Shown here in pieces: positions 7,603-16,251 of a DNA stretch of 50,948 nucleotides. The position numbers and the translations under genes were made by a program. The notes under the pieces were generated by a model, which was not told the DNA's origin, did no database searches, and worked only from the letters and a program-made list of their open reading frames with translations. The stretch's first letter is position 1. Each line of letters opens with the position of its first letter. The stretch covers positions 1-50,948 of the forward strand of contig JAHBXV010000044.1 in the NCBI GenBank assembly GCA_019636285.1, in the 5' to 3' direction. This stretch comes from Planctomycetaceae bacterium (GTDB lineage Bacteria; Planctomycetota; Planctomycetia; Planctomycetales; Planctomycetaceae).

Positions 7603-8001
7603 CTAGTCCTCGTCACCCAGGCGTTCGAGTTCGGCCTGCCAGTCGACACGCTGGGCGTCCGCCCACAGCCGTTCCAGGTCGTACAGATCGCGGGCTTCCG
7701 GCAGAAACGCGTGGACGACGATGTCGCCGTAGTCCTGCAAGACCCACGACGTCCCCCCTTCGCCTTCGGTGCCAATCGGGCGCTGGCCACGAGCGCGCAT
7801 CATCCGCCGGACTTCGTCGACCAATGCGGCGAGCTGCCGGGGGTTGGTGCCGGTGGTAATCACGAAGTAGTCGGCAATAGGGGTCACCTGGGTCAGGTCG
7901 AGCACCACGGTGTCTTTGCCGCGGAAATCGTCCGCCAGTTTCGCGCAGACGCAAGCGTTTCGCAGGCTGCGCGTTTGAGCAGGAGTGAGCGTCGTGGTCA
8001 T
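7603..8001 (-). CDS. rsfS: Ribosome silencing factor RsfS (DUF143)
   Basis: 132 residues from the ATG at 8001 (MTTTLTPAQTRSL); an upstream TTG would add 18 residues but gives no family-like sequence. RsfS binds ribosomal protein uL14 and blocks joining of the ribosomal subunits, lowering translation in starvation or stationary phase. The hallmarks are present: VVLDLTQVTPIADYFVITTG at about residues 31-50, the QLAALVDEVRRMM helix, GTSWVLQDYGDIVVHAF and the C-terminal YDLERLWADA. Length matches the family. No clear Shine-Dalgarno is seen. The neighbouring hppA gene ends 163 bp upstream in the same orientation; no nadD, the usual partner, is nearby. Confidence 0.92.
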   Translation of the reverse strand: MTTTLTPAQTRSLRNACVCAKLADDFRGKDTVVLDLTQVTPIADYFVITTGTNPRQLAALVDEVRRMMRARGQRPIGTEGEGGTSWVLQDYGDIVVHAFLPEARDLYDLERLWADAQRVDWQAELERLGDED

Positions 8002-8164
8002 GCCGATCCAGAAAGTTGCGGAATCATCGGTTCGTCCCGCGTCGGGCGGCCGCAATAGGCCGCAATCGTCATGTCGGGATTATAGACCGGACGGCGCGAT
8101 GCGGAAACAGGTTCGCTTTTTGGAAAACCTGGCGCCGATCACGCCGTCAACCGTTATCCCGCAG

Positions 8165-10732
8165 TTATCCCCAAACCACAGCATACTGGACAATGAGCCC
8201 AGCCGCCACGACCGAGACGATGCTCATCAACTTGATGAGAATGTTGATGCTGGGGCCGGAAGTGTCCTTGAAGGGGTCGCCCACGGTGTCGCCGACGACC
8301 GTCGCCTTGTGCGCGTCGCTCCCCTTGCCGCCATGCGCGCCCGATTCCACGAATTTCTTGGCGTTGTCCCAGGCGCCGCCCGAGTTGGCCATCATGACGG
8401 CGACGGCGAATCCGGCGACCAGACCCCCAGCCAGAACGCCAACAACGCCCGCGACCCCCAGGACCATTCCGACCGCAATCGGAACCAGCAGGGCCAGCAG
8501 CGTCGGGGCGAGCATTTCCCGCTGAGCCGCCTTGGTGCTGATCGAAACGCATTCCTGGTAGTCGGGCTTCTGCTCGCCGGTAAAGATGCCGGGAAACTCG
8601 CGAAACTGCCGACGGACTTCGTCGACCATCTCGCCCGCCGCACGTCCGACGGCTTTCATCGTCATCGCGGTGAAGAGATAGACCAGCAGAGTTCCCAGAA
8701 ACAGGCCGACCAGGACGCGCGGATTCACGAGCGAGAGATCGTAGAACCGCGAAAGATCGGGAATCGTCGCCCGCGAATGCAGAATGGCCTGACCCGACCG
8801 CCGCAGCCCTTCGAGGTCGACCCCCTCCAGCGTCGCCCCCACGGGAGCCTTCTGAATGTCGCTTGTCAGTTCCGGAAAACGCCGGTCGGCGAACAGTAGA
8901 ACGGCCTGGTTCGTGGTCGCCCCTTCTTCGCGCATGGCAAGCAGATTCGGGCTTAATTTCCGCATCGTGACGTTGCCCAGATCGGTCGATTCCGCGATCG
9001 CCGGCTCTTTGGCTGCCCAGCGTCCCAGTCCGACTCGCACCTCTTCCATATACGCGGCAAGCAGGGCCAGGGCGGTGAGAGCGGCCGACCCGATCGCGAA
9101 ACCCTTGCCGGTCGCGGCGGTCGTGTTGCCCAGGCTGTCGAGGGCGTCGGTCCGCTCGCGAACGAAGCTGGGCTGGTGGCTCATTTCGGCATTGCCGCCC
9201 GCGTTATCGGCAATCGGCCCATAGGCATCGGTTGCGAGCGTGATGGCCAGCGTGCTGAGCATGCCCACGGCCGACATGCCGATGCCGTACAGTCCGAGAG
9301 CGAACAAGTCGGCATTGCTGATCTGGAATCCGGTTGTCAGCGAGAACGCCAGCAGAATGGCTCCCGCAATAATCGCGATCGGAGCCCAGACACTGGCAAA
9401 GCCTTCGGCAATACCGGCGATAATGACGGTGGCTGGTCCCGTCAACGCCTGCTTGGCGATGCGCTGCGTCGGGGGGTATTCCTGGCTGGTGACATAACCG
9501 GTCCACTTGCCGATCAACCAGCCCGCGGCACACCCGATGACGATCGAAAGGGCCACGCCATACAACATGGCGGAGGTCATCTGGGAATTGGCGAGCATGC
9601 CCGGCTGGCTGGCGGGCATCACCAGCAGCAGGTAGACGAGGATGAAGGCCGCGACAACGCTTCCTGCCGTCGCGACGTTCACACCGCGATCGAGTGCATG
9701 CAGCAGGTTGTGCTGGGTGGCCCCTTCTTCGGTCCGCACCTGATAAACCCCGAAGATCGACAGGACGGCCCCGATCGATGCCAGGCAATACGGCAGGAGC
9801 AGCGCGTAGAGCTGCATGGTCGGCGAGCCCTGAAACGCTGCGACGCCAAGTGCCGCCGTCGCGAGAATCGATCCGCAATAGGATTCGTAGAGGTCGGCCC
9901 CCATGCCGGCCACGTCGCCCACGTTGTCGCCCACGTTGTCGGCAATCGTCGCCGGGTTGCGGGGATCGTCTTCGGGAATGTTCTTCTCGACTTTGCCGAC
10001 CAGGTCGGCGCCGACGTCGGCCGCCTTGGTGAAAATACCTCCGCCGACACGGGCGAAGAGGGCCTGGCTGCTGGCTCCCATTCCGCCGCAGAGCATCGTG
10101 ATGGTAACGTCCTGCAAGCTCAGGCCGACCAAGCCGTACAGAATGCCAAACCAGATCGACAGATCGAGCAGCCCGAGGCCGACAACGACCAGCCCCATGA
10201 CCGCCCCGCTGCGAAAGGCGACTTGCAGACCCTGGTTGAGCGAGTTCTTGGCGGCCCAGGCAGTTCGGGAACTGGCCAGCGTGGCCGTCCGCATGCCAAA
10301 CCAGCCCGCGAGACCCGAGTAAAAACCGCTGGTCCAGAATGCCAGCGGAACAAACTTCGACTGCGTTCCGAACACGAACGCCAGGATTGCCAGAAGGATC
10401 CCGGCTGCGATGAAGAACTTGATGACGACTTTGTATTGCTGATTGAGATACGCCTTCGCGCCGGCGCGTACCGCGTCGGCGATTTCAATCATCGCGGGGT
10501 CGCCCTCATCCTGGCTCACCATCCAACGAAAGAAATTCCGGGCGGCGAACAGGGCAATGATGGCTCCGAGCAGCACGAAGCCCCAGATTGCGACGATGTC
10601 AGAAAAACCAGTTGCCGGTGGGGCGGCCTGCTCCGCCGCGACAGCGGTCGACACTCCGGTCAATCCGTGCGAAAGGGTCAGCAATACCGCAATTCCCGAC
10701 CAACCCCGTCGTCCGTAAGCCGTGTGCTTCAT
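8165..10732 (-). CDS. hppA: Membrane-bound ion-pumping pyrophosphatase, K+-dependent type
   Basis: 855-residue integral membrane PPase that couples pyrophosphate hydrolysis to H+ or Na+ export. The ATG at 10732 is preceded by AAGAGAG; an apparent N-terminal signal precedes the first helix. Family motifs: GADLVGKVEKNIPEDDPRN and ADNVGDNVGDVAGMGAD (Mg-PPi binding), DAYGPIADNAGGNAEM, GNTTAATGKGFAIG, and the C-terminal DTVGDPFKDTSGPS. The Ala in GNTTAA, rather than Lys, is the signature of K+-dependent enzymes, many of which pump Na+. After the GNTTAA helix there is a ~115-residue segment (EEVRVGL to FYDLSLVNP) where usual members have a short loop, explaining the excess length; by family topology it lies outside the cytoplasm. 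The pumped ion cannot be settled from sequence alone. Confidence 0.95.
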   Translation of the reverse strand: MKHTAYGRRGWSGIAVLLTLSHGLTGVSTAVAAEQAAPPATGFSDIVAIWGFVLLGAIIALFAARNFFRWMVSQDEGDPAMIEIADAVRAGAKAYLNQQYKVVIKFFIAAGILLAILAFVFGTQSKFVPLAFWTSGFYSGLAGWFGMRTATLASSRTAWAAKNSLNQGLQVAFRSGAVMGLVVVGLGLLDLSIWFGILYGLVGLSLQDVTITMLCGGMGASSQALFARVGGGIFTKAADVGADLVGKVEKNIPEDDPRNPATIADNVGDNVGDVAGMGADLYESYCGSILATAALGVAAFQGSPTMQLYALLLPYCLASIGAVLSIFGVYQVRTEEGATQHNLLHALDRGVNVATAGSVVAAFILVYLLLVMPASQPGMLANSQMTSAMLYGVALSIVIGCAAGWLIGKWTGYVTSQEYPPTQRIAKQALTGPATVIIAGIAEGFASVWAPIAIIAGAILLAFSLTTGFQISNADLFALGLYGIGMSAVGMLSTLAITLATDAYGPIADNAGGNAEMSHQPSFVRERTDALDSLGNTTAATGKGFAIGSAALTALALLAAYMEEVRVGLGRWAAKEPAIAESTDLGNVTMRKLSPNLLAMREEGATTNQAVLLFADRRFPELTSDIQKAPVGATLEGVDLEGLRRSGQAILHSRATIPDLSRFYDLSLVNPRVLVGLFLGTLLVYLFTAMTMKAVGRAAGEMVDEVRRQFREFPGIFTGEQKPDYQECVSISTKAAQREMLAPTLLALLVPIAVGMVLGVAGVVGVLAGGLVAGFAVAVMMANSGGAWDNAKKFVESGAHGGKGSDAHKATVVGDTVGDPFKDTSGPSINILIKLMSIVSVVAAGLIVQYAVVWG

Positions 10733-11067
10733 GGTGCTCTCTTGTGTGCCGATCTCGATGGACCGTGACGCGTCGTGCATCCCGGCAGAGCGTACTTTGC
10801 GCGATCTTCATCGTGACGACAATCATGCACTGACGTTTCTTGATGCGACCGTTGCGGGGACGCGGACCAACCCGGTGGTTGGCAAGCGAAGGCGGTCCGC
10901 ATACGATTTGTGATGCCAAATGAATTTGACGAACTCGCTGCGATTGCGCTGTCCGCTTTTCAGTCGGCCGAACGGGAATCTGTCAGTCTCCGCATCGCAC
11001 GAAACAACCTGATACCGCACACATCCCGGCTTTCCGCAAGTCGGGTTCCTGCCGAAGGATCGTCCAA
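10733..11067. other. Divergent hppA/thiC intergenic region with a strong nested hairpin
   Basis: 335-bp gap between divergent genes. At 10861-10901 outer arms GCGGACC/GGTCCGC enclose an inner hairpin CCAACC-cggt-GGTTGG, giving a compact structured element within the hppA leader or the thiC promoter region. I looked for a TPP riboswitch before thiC: an AACCTGATACC string is present at about 11004, but the CTGAGA element and pairing partners are absent. GAAGGA at 11053-11058 is the thiC ribosome-binding site. No gene seen. Confidence 0.45.
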
Positions 11068-12960
11068 ATGAGTTCATCCCACGTGCCCGCTACCTATGAG
11101 CTGCCCGCCATCGGCGGGAATCCCTCGTCCTCACGGGCCGGCACGAATCCCGGCAGTTTTGCACGTGCCCCGCGCCTGGCTCCCGGCGCCGGGGGGGCGC
11201 TCACGTTTTCCTCGCCCGACACCGCTGGCATGCCGGATCCCTCGACCCGCACGGCGTGGGACTTCCTGCCCGATGGTTGGCGCAGCGAAGAACTCGCGGC
11301 CGCCGAGACACAACTGGAGGATGGCGGCAGCGAACGCAGCGAACAGGCCGATGGTTCGGTCGTCTATCGCTTCGTCCAGGGGAATGGCGTTGTCCGACAG
11401 ACTGTTCTCTCGGCGGAACAGGCGAGTTTTCGCCCAATCACGCAGTTGGAATCGGCTCGACTGGGCATCATTACTCCGCAGATGCGCCGCGTCGCCGAGC
11501 GGGAATCGCATCTCACGCCTGCCCAGGTGCGCGATGAAGTGGCCGCCGGTCGGCTGGTGATTCCCGCGAACCGGGTCCACCTGGCCTATGAACTCGATCC
11601 GATGGCGATCGGTCGCGCGACGAAGACGAAGGTGAACGCCAACATGGGGGCGTCGCCGGTCTCGTCGAGCACCGATGAAGAAGTCGAAAAACTGAAGTGG
11701 GCCGAACGCTGGGGTGCCGACACGGTCATGGACCTGTCGACCGGCGGCGACCTCGACGCCACCCGCGACGCGATCATCCGCAACAGCACGGTCCCCATCG
11801 GCACGGTGCCGATTTACTCGATGATTATCGGCCGCAAGATTGAATCGCTGACGCCCGAAATCATTCTGGATTCCCTCCGCTTTCAAGCCGCGCAGGGCGT
11901 CGACTATTTCACCATTCACGCGGGCGTCCTCCGGGAACATCTGGGCTTCATCCGTCGACGGCTGATCGGCATTGTCAGCCGGGGCGGATCATTGCTGGCC
12001 AAGTGGATGCTGCATCACGGTCGGCAGAATCCGATGTACGAGCATTGGGAAGACATTTGCGACGTGATGCGCGAGTACGACGTCACGTTCTCGATTGGCG
12101 ATGGCCTGCGACCCGGCGGCCTCGCCGATGCCAGCGATGAAGCTCAGCTTTCCGAATTGTGTACGCTGGGCGAACTGACGGAGCGCGCCTGGCGAAAGGG
12201 TGTGCAGGTCATGGTCGAAGGCCCCGGCCACGTGCCGTTCGACCAGATTGAATACAACATGAAGCTCCAGCGGACGCTGTGCCACGGCGCGCCGTTCTAC
12301 GTGCTGGGACCGCTGGTCACTGATATCTTCCCCGGTTACGACCACATCACCAGTTGCATCGGAGCGACGGCCGCCGCCTACCACGGGGCGAGCATGCTGT
12401 GCTACGTCACTCCGAAAGAGCACCTGGGGCTGCCGAAGAAAGACGACGTTAAGCAGGGTTGCATCGCCTACAAGATTGCCGCGCACGCGGCGGATGTCGC
12501 GCTGGGCATTCCGGGCACGCGCGATCGCGATGATGAACTGACGAAAGCCCGCGCGGCGCTGAACTGGGAAAAGCACTTCGAACTGAGCTTCGACCCCGAC
12601 ACCGCTCGTGCTTATCACGACGAAGACCTGGACGTCGACACGGACTTCTGTGCCATGTGCGGGCACGACTGGTGCAGCGTGCGGATCAGCAAGGAAATCG
12701 TGGAATTCGCCAGCGGGAAAGAGGCGGACTACCAGTGGGATCGCGCCCGCAAGTCGGCCGCGCTGACCGCCGAGCAGCGGGAGATTCTCGAGAAGCGCGG
12801 CGTGCTGTCTCCCGCGGAGATTCACAAGCTGGCCGCCAAGACGAAGAAAGCCGTCGGAGCCGAAGAGAACAAGGCCAATTGCCATAGCGATTATGTCGAC
12901 GACTCGACCGCGCGGCGGATGCAGGCGGAACTGGTTCAACTGTCAGTCCCCCGGCAGTAG
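11068..12960 (+). CDS. thiC: Phosphomethylpyrimidine synthase
   Basis: Radical-SAM enzyme that rearranges 5-aminoimidazole ribotide into HMP phosphate for thiamine synthesis. 630 residues, normal for the long bacterial form with its N-terminal ThiC-associated domain. Recognisable blocks: [36 protein letters not shown], the GTVPIYS segment, [44 protein letters not shown], and the C-terminal cluster-binding CAMCGHDWC (CxxCxxxxC), at about residues 529-537. The ATG at 11068 follows GAAGGA. A CRTAC1-type gene starts 6 bp after the stop and is probably co-transcribed. No other thi genes are nearby and no TPP riboswitch is recognisable. Confidence 0.96.
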   Translation: MSSSHVPATYELPAIGGNPSSSRAGTNPGSFARAPRLAPGAGGALTFSSPDTAGMPDPSTRTAWDFLPDGWRSEELAAAETQLEDGGSERSEQADGSVVYRFVQGNGVVRQTVLSAEQASFRPITQLESARLGIITPQMRRVAERESHLTPAQVRDEVAAGRLVIPANRVHLAYELDPMAIGRATKTKVNANMGASPVSSSTDEEVEKLKWAERWGADTVMDLSTGGDLDATRDAIIRNSTVPIGTVPIYSMIIGRKIESLTPEIILDSLRFQAAQGVDYFTIHAGVLREHLGFIRRRLIGIVSRGGSLLAKWMLHHGRQNPMYEHWEDICDVMREYDVTFSIGDGLRPGGLADASDEAQLSELCTLGELTERAWRKGVQVMVEGPGHVPFDQIEYNMKLQRTLCHGAPFYVLGPLVTDIFPGYDHITSCIGATAAAYHGASMLCYVTPKEHLGLPKKDDVKQGCIAYKIAAHAADVALGIPGTRDRDDELTKARAALNWEKHFELSFDPDTARAYHDEDLDVDTDFCAMCGHDWCSVRISKEIVEFASGKEADYQWDRARKSAALTAEQREILEKRGVLSPAEIHKLAAKTKKAVGAEENKANCHSDYVDDSTARRMQAELVQLSVPRQ

Positions 12961-12966
12961 ACGAAC

Positions 12967-14685
12967 ATGAGTCGGTCATTGTGTTTGCTGTTGCTGCTGG
13001 GTCTGGTGGGTTGCCACGAACCTGCCCCTCCCGCGAATCCCGCGACACAATCGTCCAGCCCGAATCGGCAGGAGGCCGAAGTCGCGACCGCGATTCGTTT
13101 CGACGCGACGACGGACCTCGGCACGACGCCGGTGGTCTATTCGACCGACGAAGCCGCGGGACGTTATTCGATTGTCGAATCGCTCGGTGGGGGCGTGGCC
13201 GTCTTTGACTTTGACGGCGATCGGCGACTCGATCTCTGGTTTCCGGGGGGAGGACATTACTCGGGACCGACCTCGATGGAGGGGCTTCCCCATCGACTCT
13301 TACGCGGCGGCTCCCCACCCGGAGTATTCCACGATGTCACCGACGGGGCCCGGTTGAGCATCGGCAAACCGTTCAACCATGGCGTGGCCGTGGCCGATGC
13401 CGACAACGATGGTTTTGCCGATGTGCTTGTCACCGGCTACACGGGCCTGCAATTCTTCCAGAACCAGGGAGACGGGACGTTCGTCGAACGTTCGGTCGAA
13501 GCGGAACTGACTGACAATCTATGGTCGGCTTCCGCCGGTTGGGGCGACCTCAACGGAGACGGCCAGCTCGATCTCTATGTTCCGCACTATGTCGACTGGT
13601 CGTTCGAGAACGACCCGACCTGTGTTGATACGTCGACCGGCAAGCGGGATGTCTGTCCGCCCCGACGATTCGGTCCGCTGCCCGATGTTCTCTATGTGTC
13701 CGATGGCGCGGGAGCCTATCGTGACGCCGGAGCGGAAGCTGGTCTGCGATCGGACGGCAAGGGTCTTGGCGTGGTCCTGGCCGATGTCGATACCGACGGC
13801 GATCTCGATCTTTATGTGACCAACGACACGGTCGAGAATTTCCTCTATCTGAACGAAGGTGACGGGAAGCTGGCGGATGCCTCGGTAGTCAGCGGTAGCG
13901 CTTACGACGATCTCGGTGGACCCGATGGCAGCATGGGGGTGGCCCTGTTCGACTTCGACGCGGACGGACTACCCGATTTGTTCGTCACCAATTTCGAAGA
14001 TCAGGTCACGGCTCTTTACCGCAACCAGGGAAATGCGGTGTTCCGTCATCAGAGCCAGCGGCAGGGATTAGCAGCGGTCGGCGAAATGTTTGTCGGCTGG
14101 GGGATCGTTCCCGCCGACTTCGATCTCGATGGCGATGAAGACCTCGCCATCTTGAATGGGCACATCGAGCGGACCTCCGATTCGCCGGCGCAGGTGCCTG
14201 TGCTGTTCGAGAATCGAAACTCGTCGTTCGTGAACGTCGCGTCCCAGGTCGGTCCCTACTTTCGCGAACCTCACCACGGTCGCGGGTTGGCGAGCGGGGA
14301 TTTCGACGCCGATGGCCGGGTCGATCTGGTGGCAGCGAATGCCGGCGAACCGGCGGCGCTGCTCTGGAACAGGTCGCAAGCCAAGGGGAAGTCCCTGCGT
14401 ATGCGGTTGATTGGCACGGCGAGCCCGCGATGGCCCGTCGGTGCCGTCGTACGTCTCATCGCCGGAGACAAGACCCAATCGCGGCGCCTGATTGGCGGCG
14501 GCAGTTACGCCAGCAGCAGCGAGCCTATCCTGCATTTCGGATACCCCGCCGGGGCTACAGACCTGACGGTCGAAGTCGATTGGCCTTCCGGCCGCCATGA
14601 TCGGGCTGTCATTCCTGCGTCCGTCAGCGAGATCGACTGGATCGAGGGCCAAAGCGAGCCATTGCGAGTCGACACAGGTCGTTGA
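12967..14685 (+). CDS. CRTAC1 family FG-GAP/ASPIC lipoprotein
   Basis: 572 residues beginning with a lipoprotein signal (MSRSLCLLLLLGLVGC, Cys at 16). The body has about seven FG-GAP/VCBS blades with calcium-binding loops, for example DFDGDRRLD, DADNDGFAD, DLNGDGQLD, DVDTDGDLD, DFDADGLPD, DFDLDGDED and DFDADGRVD. The C-terminus carries an ASPIC/UnbV-like domain (GGGSYASSSEPILHFG, VDWPSGR), giving the CRTAC1 architecture. The predicted product is a surface or periplasmic seven-bladed propeller; ligands are unknown. It starts 6 bp after thiC and is followed 102 bp later by a TPR protein; propeller and TPR proteins often co-occur in planctomycetes. Confidence 0.88.
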   Translation: MSRSLCLLLLLGLVGCHEPAPPANPATQSSSPNRQEAEVATAIRFDATTDLGTTPVVYSTDEAAGRYSIVESLGGGVAVFDFDGDRRLDLWFPGGGHYSGPTSMEGLPHRLLRGGSPPGVFHDVTDGARLSIGKPFNHGVAVADADNDGFADVLVTGYTGLQFFQNQGDGTFVERSVEAELTDNLWSASAGWGDLNGDGQLDLYVPHYVDWSFENDPTCVDTSTGKRDVCPPRRFGPLPDVLYVSDGAGAYRDAGAEAGLRSDGKGLGVVLADVDTDGDLDLYVTNDTVENFLYLNEGDGKLADASVVSGSAYDDLGGPDGSMGVALFDFDADGLPDLFVTNFEDQVTALYRNQGNAVFRHQSQRQGLAAVGEMFVGWGIVPADFDLDGDEDLAILNGHIERTSDSPAQVPVLFENRNSSFVNVASQVGPYFREPHHGRGLASGDFDADGRVDLVAANAGEPAALLWNRSQAKGKSLRMRLIGTASPRWPVGAVVRLIAGDKTQSRRLIGGGSYASSSEPILHFGYPAGATDLTVEVDWPSGRHDRAVIPASVSEIDWIEGQSEPLRVDTGR

Positions 14686-14787
14686 AGCCGCCAATCGTCG
14701 CAACCGCCGCGACGTGTTATTCTGAATTCTTCAAGTGCAATCGGGTGAGCGGGCTCACCGGAGTTTGGAAGACGGGCGCCGACGCAC

Positions 14788-16236
14788 ATGCGCGGCCCAT
14801 TCGGAACGAAGACGTTGACGAAGCCCCGGAAACGACAACCGACCACTCCGCGCCAATCGGTGGCCTCCGCAACCGGTGGAAAGACCCGGCGAACGTGGTG
14901 GCTTCTGGGGGCACTCATCGCCGTTGGAATCGTCGTCAGCCAGATTCCCACGCTGGGGGTCTGGCGAGCTCGACATCTGCTCTCGCAACGTCGTTATGAA
15001 GCGGTTCCTACCTGGCTTGCCGTGGGGGCGGTCTTTGGCGAGTCGAAGGAAACCTGGCGTTTGCGGTCCAGATTGTCACGGCATCTGCTGGATCTGGATG
15101 GGGCGGGGCAGGCACTGGACGCCGCGCGGGCAGCCGGGTTGTCGCATGCCGACTATGGCAAGGAGCAACTCCTTCTGAGAGCGCAGGCCGGTCGGCTCGA
15201 GAATCTGGAACCCACCATTTACCAGTGGATGCAGAATGCCGGGGACGATGCCGCCGAACTCTGCGAAGCGTATGCAAACGGGCTCCTGATCAATAATCGG
15301 CCCGACGACGCTCTCGCGATCTTCGACGTCTGGACCAAGGAATATCCGAACGACCCGCAGCCGCACGTGTCGCGAGGACGCTGGTTCGAATCGCGCCAGC
15401 AGATTGACGAGGCCGAAGCGGCTTACCACGCGGCGCTCGAACGCGATCTCCGCTTTGCTCCGGCACACTACGCACTCGGACGGCTGAATCTGAATCGACA
15501 GAAGCTGGACGCGGCACTTGCGAACTTCGAACAGGCGAAACAGCTCCTCGAACACCGCGCCGCACCCCATATCGGCATCGCGCGGTGCCGTCAGGCCCAG
15601 GGCAAGATTGAAGAGGCCCGGGCGATTCTCGAAGAAGCCGCGCGGATTCCCCGCCACGAAGTTCAGCTCAGCTTCGTGTTGGTGCAGGATCCCGATCCCA
15701 CGCGGCCAGCCGAGCGTCTCTTGGGCGAAATCCTCGCCGGCCTGGGCGAATACGCCGAGGCCCTCCCTCACCTGGAGGCCGCGCTGGAGGTCGAGCCGAA
15801 GTCGAGTTCGCTCCGGTATCTCAAGGCCCAGGCGCTGCAGTCCATGGATCGCGAGGACGAAGCGCGAAAGCTGTTTGAAGAAATTGCCGCGGACCGGGCC
15901 GCGATCGACGAGGCTGATCGCATCATCGATCGCATTAAGACGCGCCCCGGAGACCCCTGGATCGACGAGCGGTTCCGGATTGGCGAACTCTACCTGAAAC
16001 ACGACTCAGCCTATCGAGCTGAATACTGGCTCAAATCGGTCCTCGTCTACGATCCGAATTATGCCGAAGCGCACGCCTTGCTGGCCGATTGCTACCGCCT
16101 GCGCAGCCGCAACGAGCCCTCGTTCGCCGCCGGCGCGGAATTTCACCGCAAAGAAGCCGAACGGCTCAGACTGCAAAACGAGAACAAGCCACCTCCGTCC
16201 GGCGAACAGCCCGCCGAGAAGACACTGGCACCGTGA
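14788..16236 (+). CDS. Membrane-anchored TPR protein
   Basis: 482 residues. A basic N-terminus (TKPRKRQ, KTRR) precedes one membrane segment (TWWLLGALIAVGIVVSQIP, about residues 35-53), after which the protein is made of TPR-like helical pairs: ARLHLLSQRRYE-type start, DEAEAAYHAALERDLRFAPAHY, LDAALANFEQAKQLLEHRAAPH, IEEARAILEEAARIP, YAEALPHLEAALEVEPKS. It is likely a cytoplasm- or periplasm-facing scaffold anchored by one helix; partners are unknown. The ATG at 14788 is in the frame that includes the positively charged anchor. It follows the CRTAC1 gene and converges on the VCBS/haem gene, so all three may serve one envelope function. Confidence 0.8.
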   Translation: MRGPFGTKTLTKPRKRQPTTPRQSVASATGGKTRRTWWLLGALIAVGIVVSQIPTLGVWRARHLLSQRRYEAVPTWLAVGAVFGESKETWRLRSRLSRHLLDLDGAGQALDAARAAGLSHADYGKEQLLLRAQAGRLENLEPTIYQWMQNAGDDAAELCEAYANGLLINNRPDDALAIFDVWTKEYPNDPQPHVSRGRWFESRQQIDEAEAAYHAALERDLRFAPAHYALGRLNLNRQKLDAALANFEQAKQLLEHRAAPHIGIARCRQAQGKIEEARAILEEAARIPRHEVQLSFVLVQDPDPTRPAERLLGEILAGLGEYAEALPHLEAALEVEPKSSSLRYLKAQALQSMDREDEARKLFEEIAADRAAIDEADRIIDRIKTRPGDPWIDERFRIGELYLKHDSAYRAEYWLKSVLVYDPNYAEAHALLADCYRLRSRNEPSFAAGAEFHRKEAERLRLQNENKPPPSGEQPAEKTLAP

Positions 16237-16251
16237 CTGATCCGGCCAGTT

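Noticed and set aside
9176-10768. 530-codon frame opposite hppA
   Set aside because: Antisense shadow with no recognisable domain.
10981-11067. TPP riboswitch before thiC
   Set aside because: An AACCTGATACC string resembles part of the THI element, but the CTGAGA block and the pairing stems are missing.
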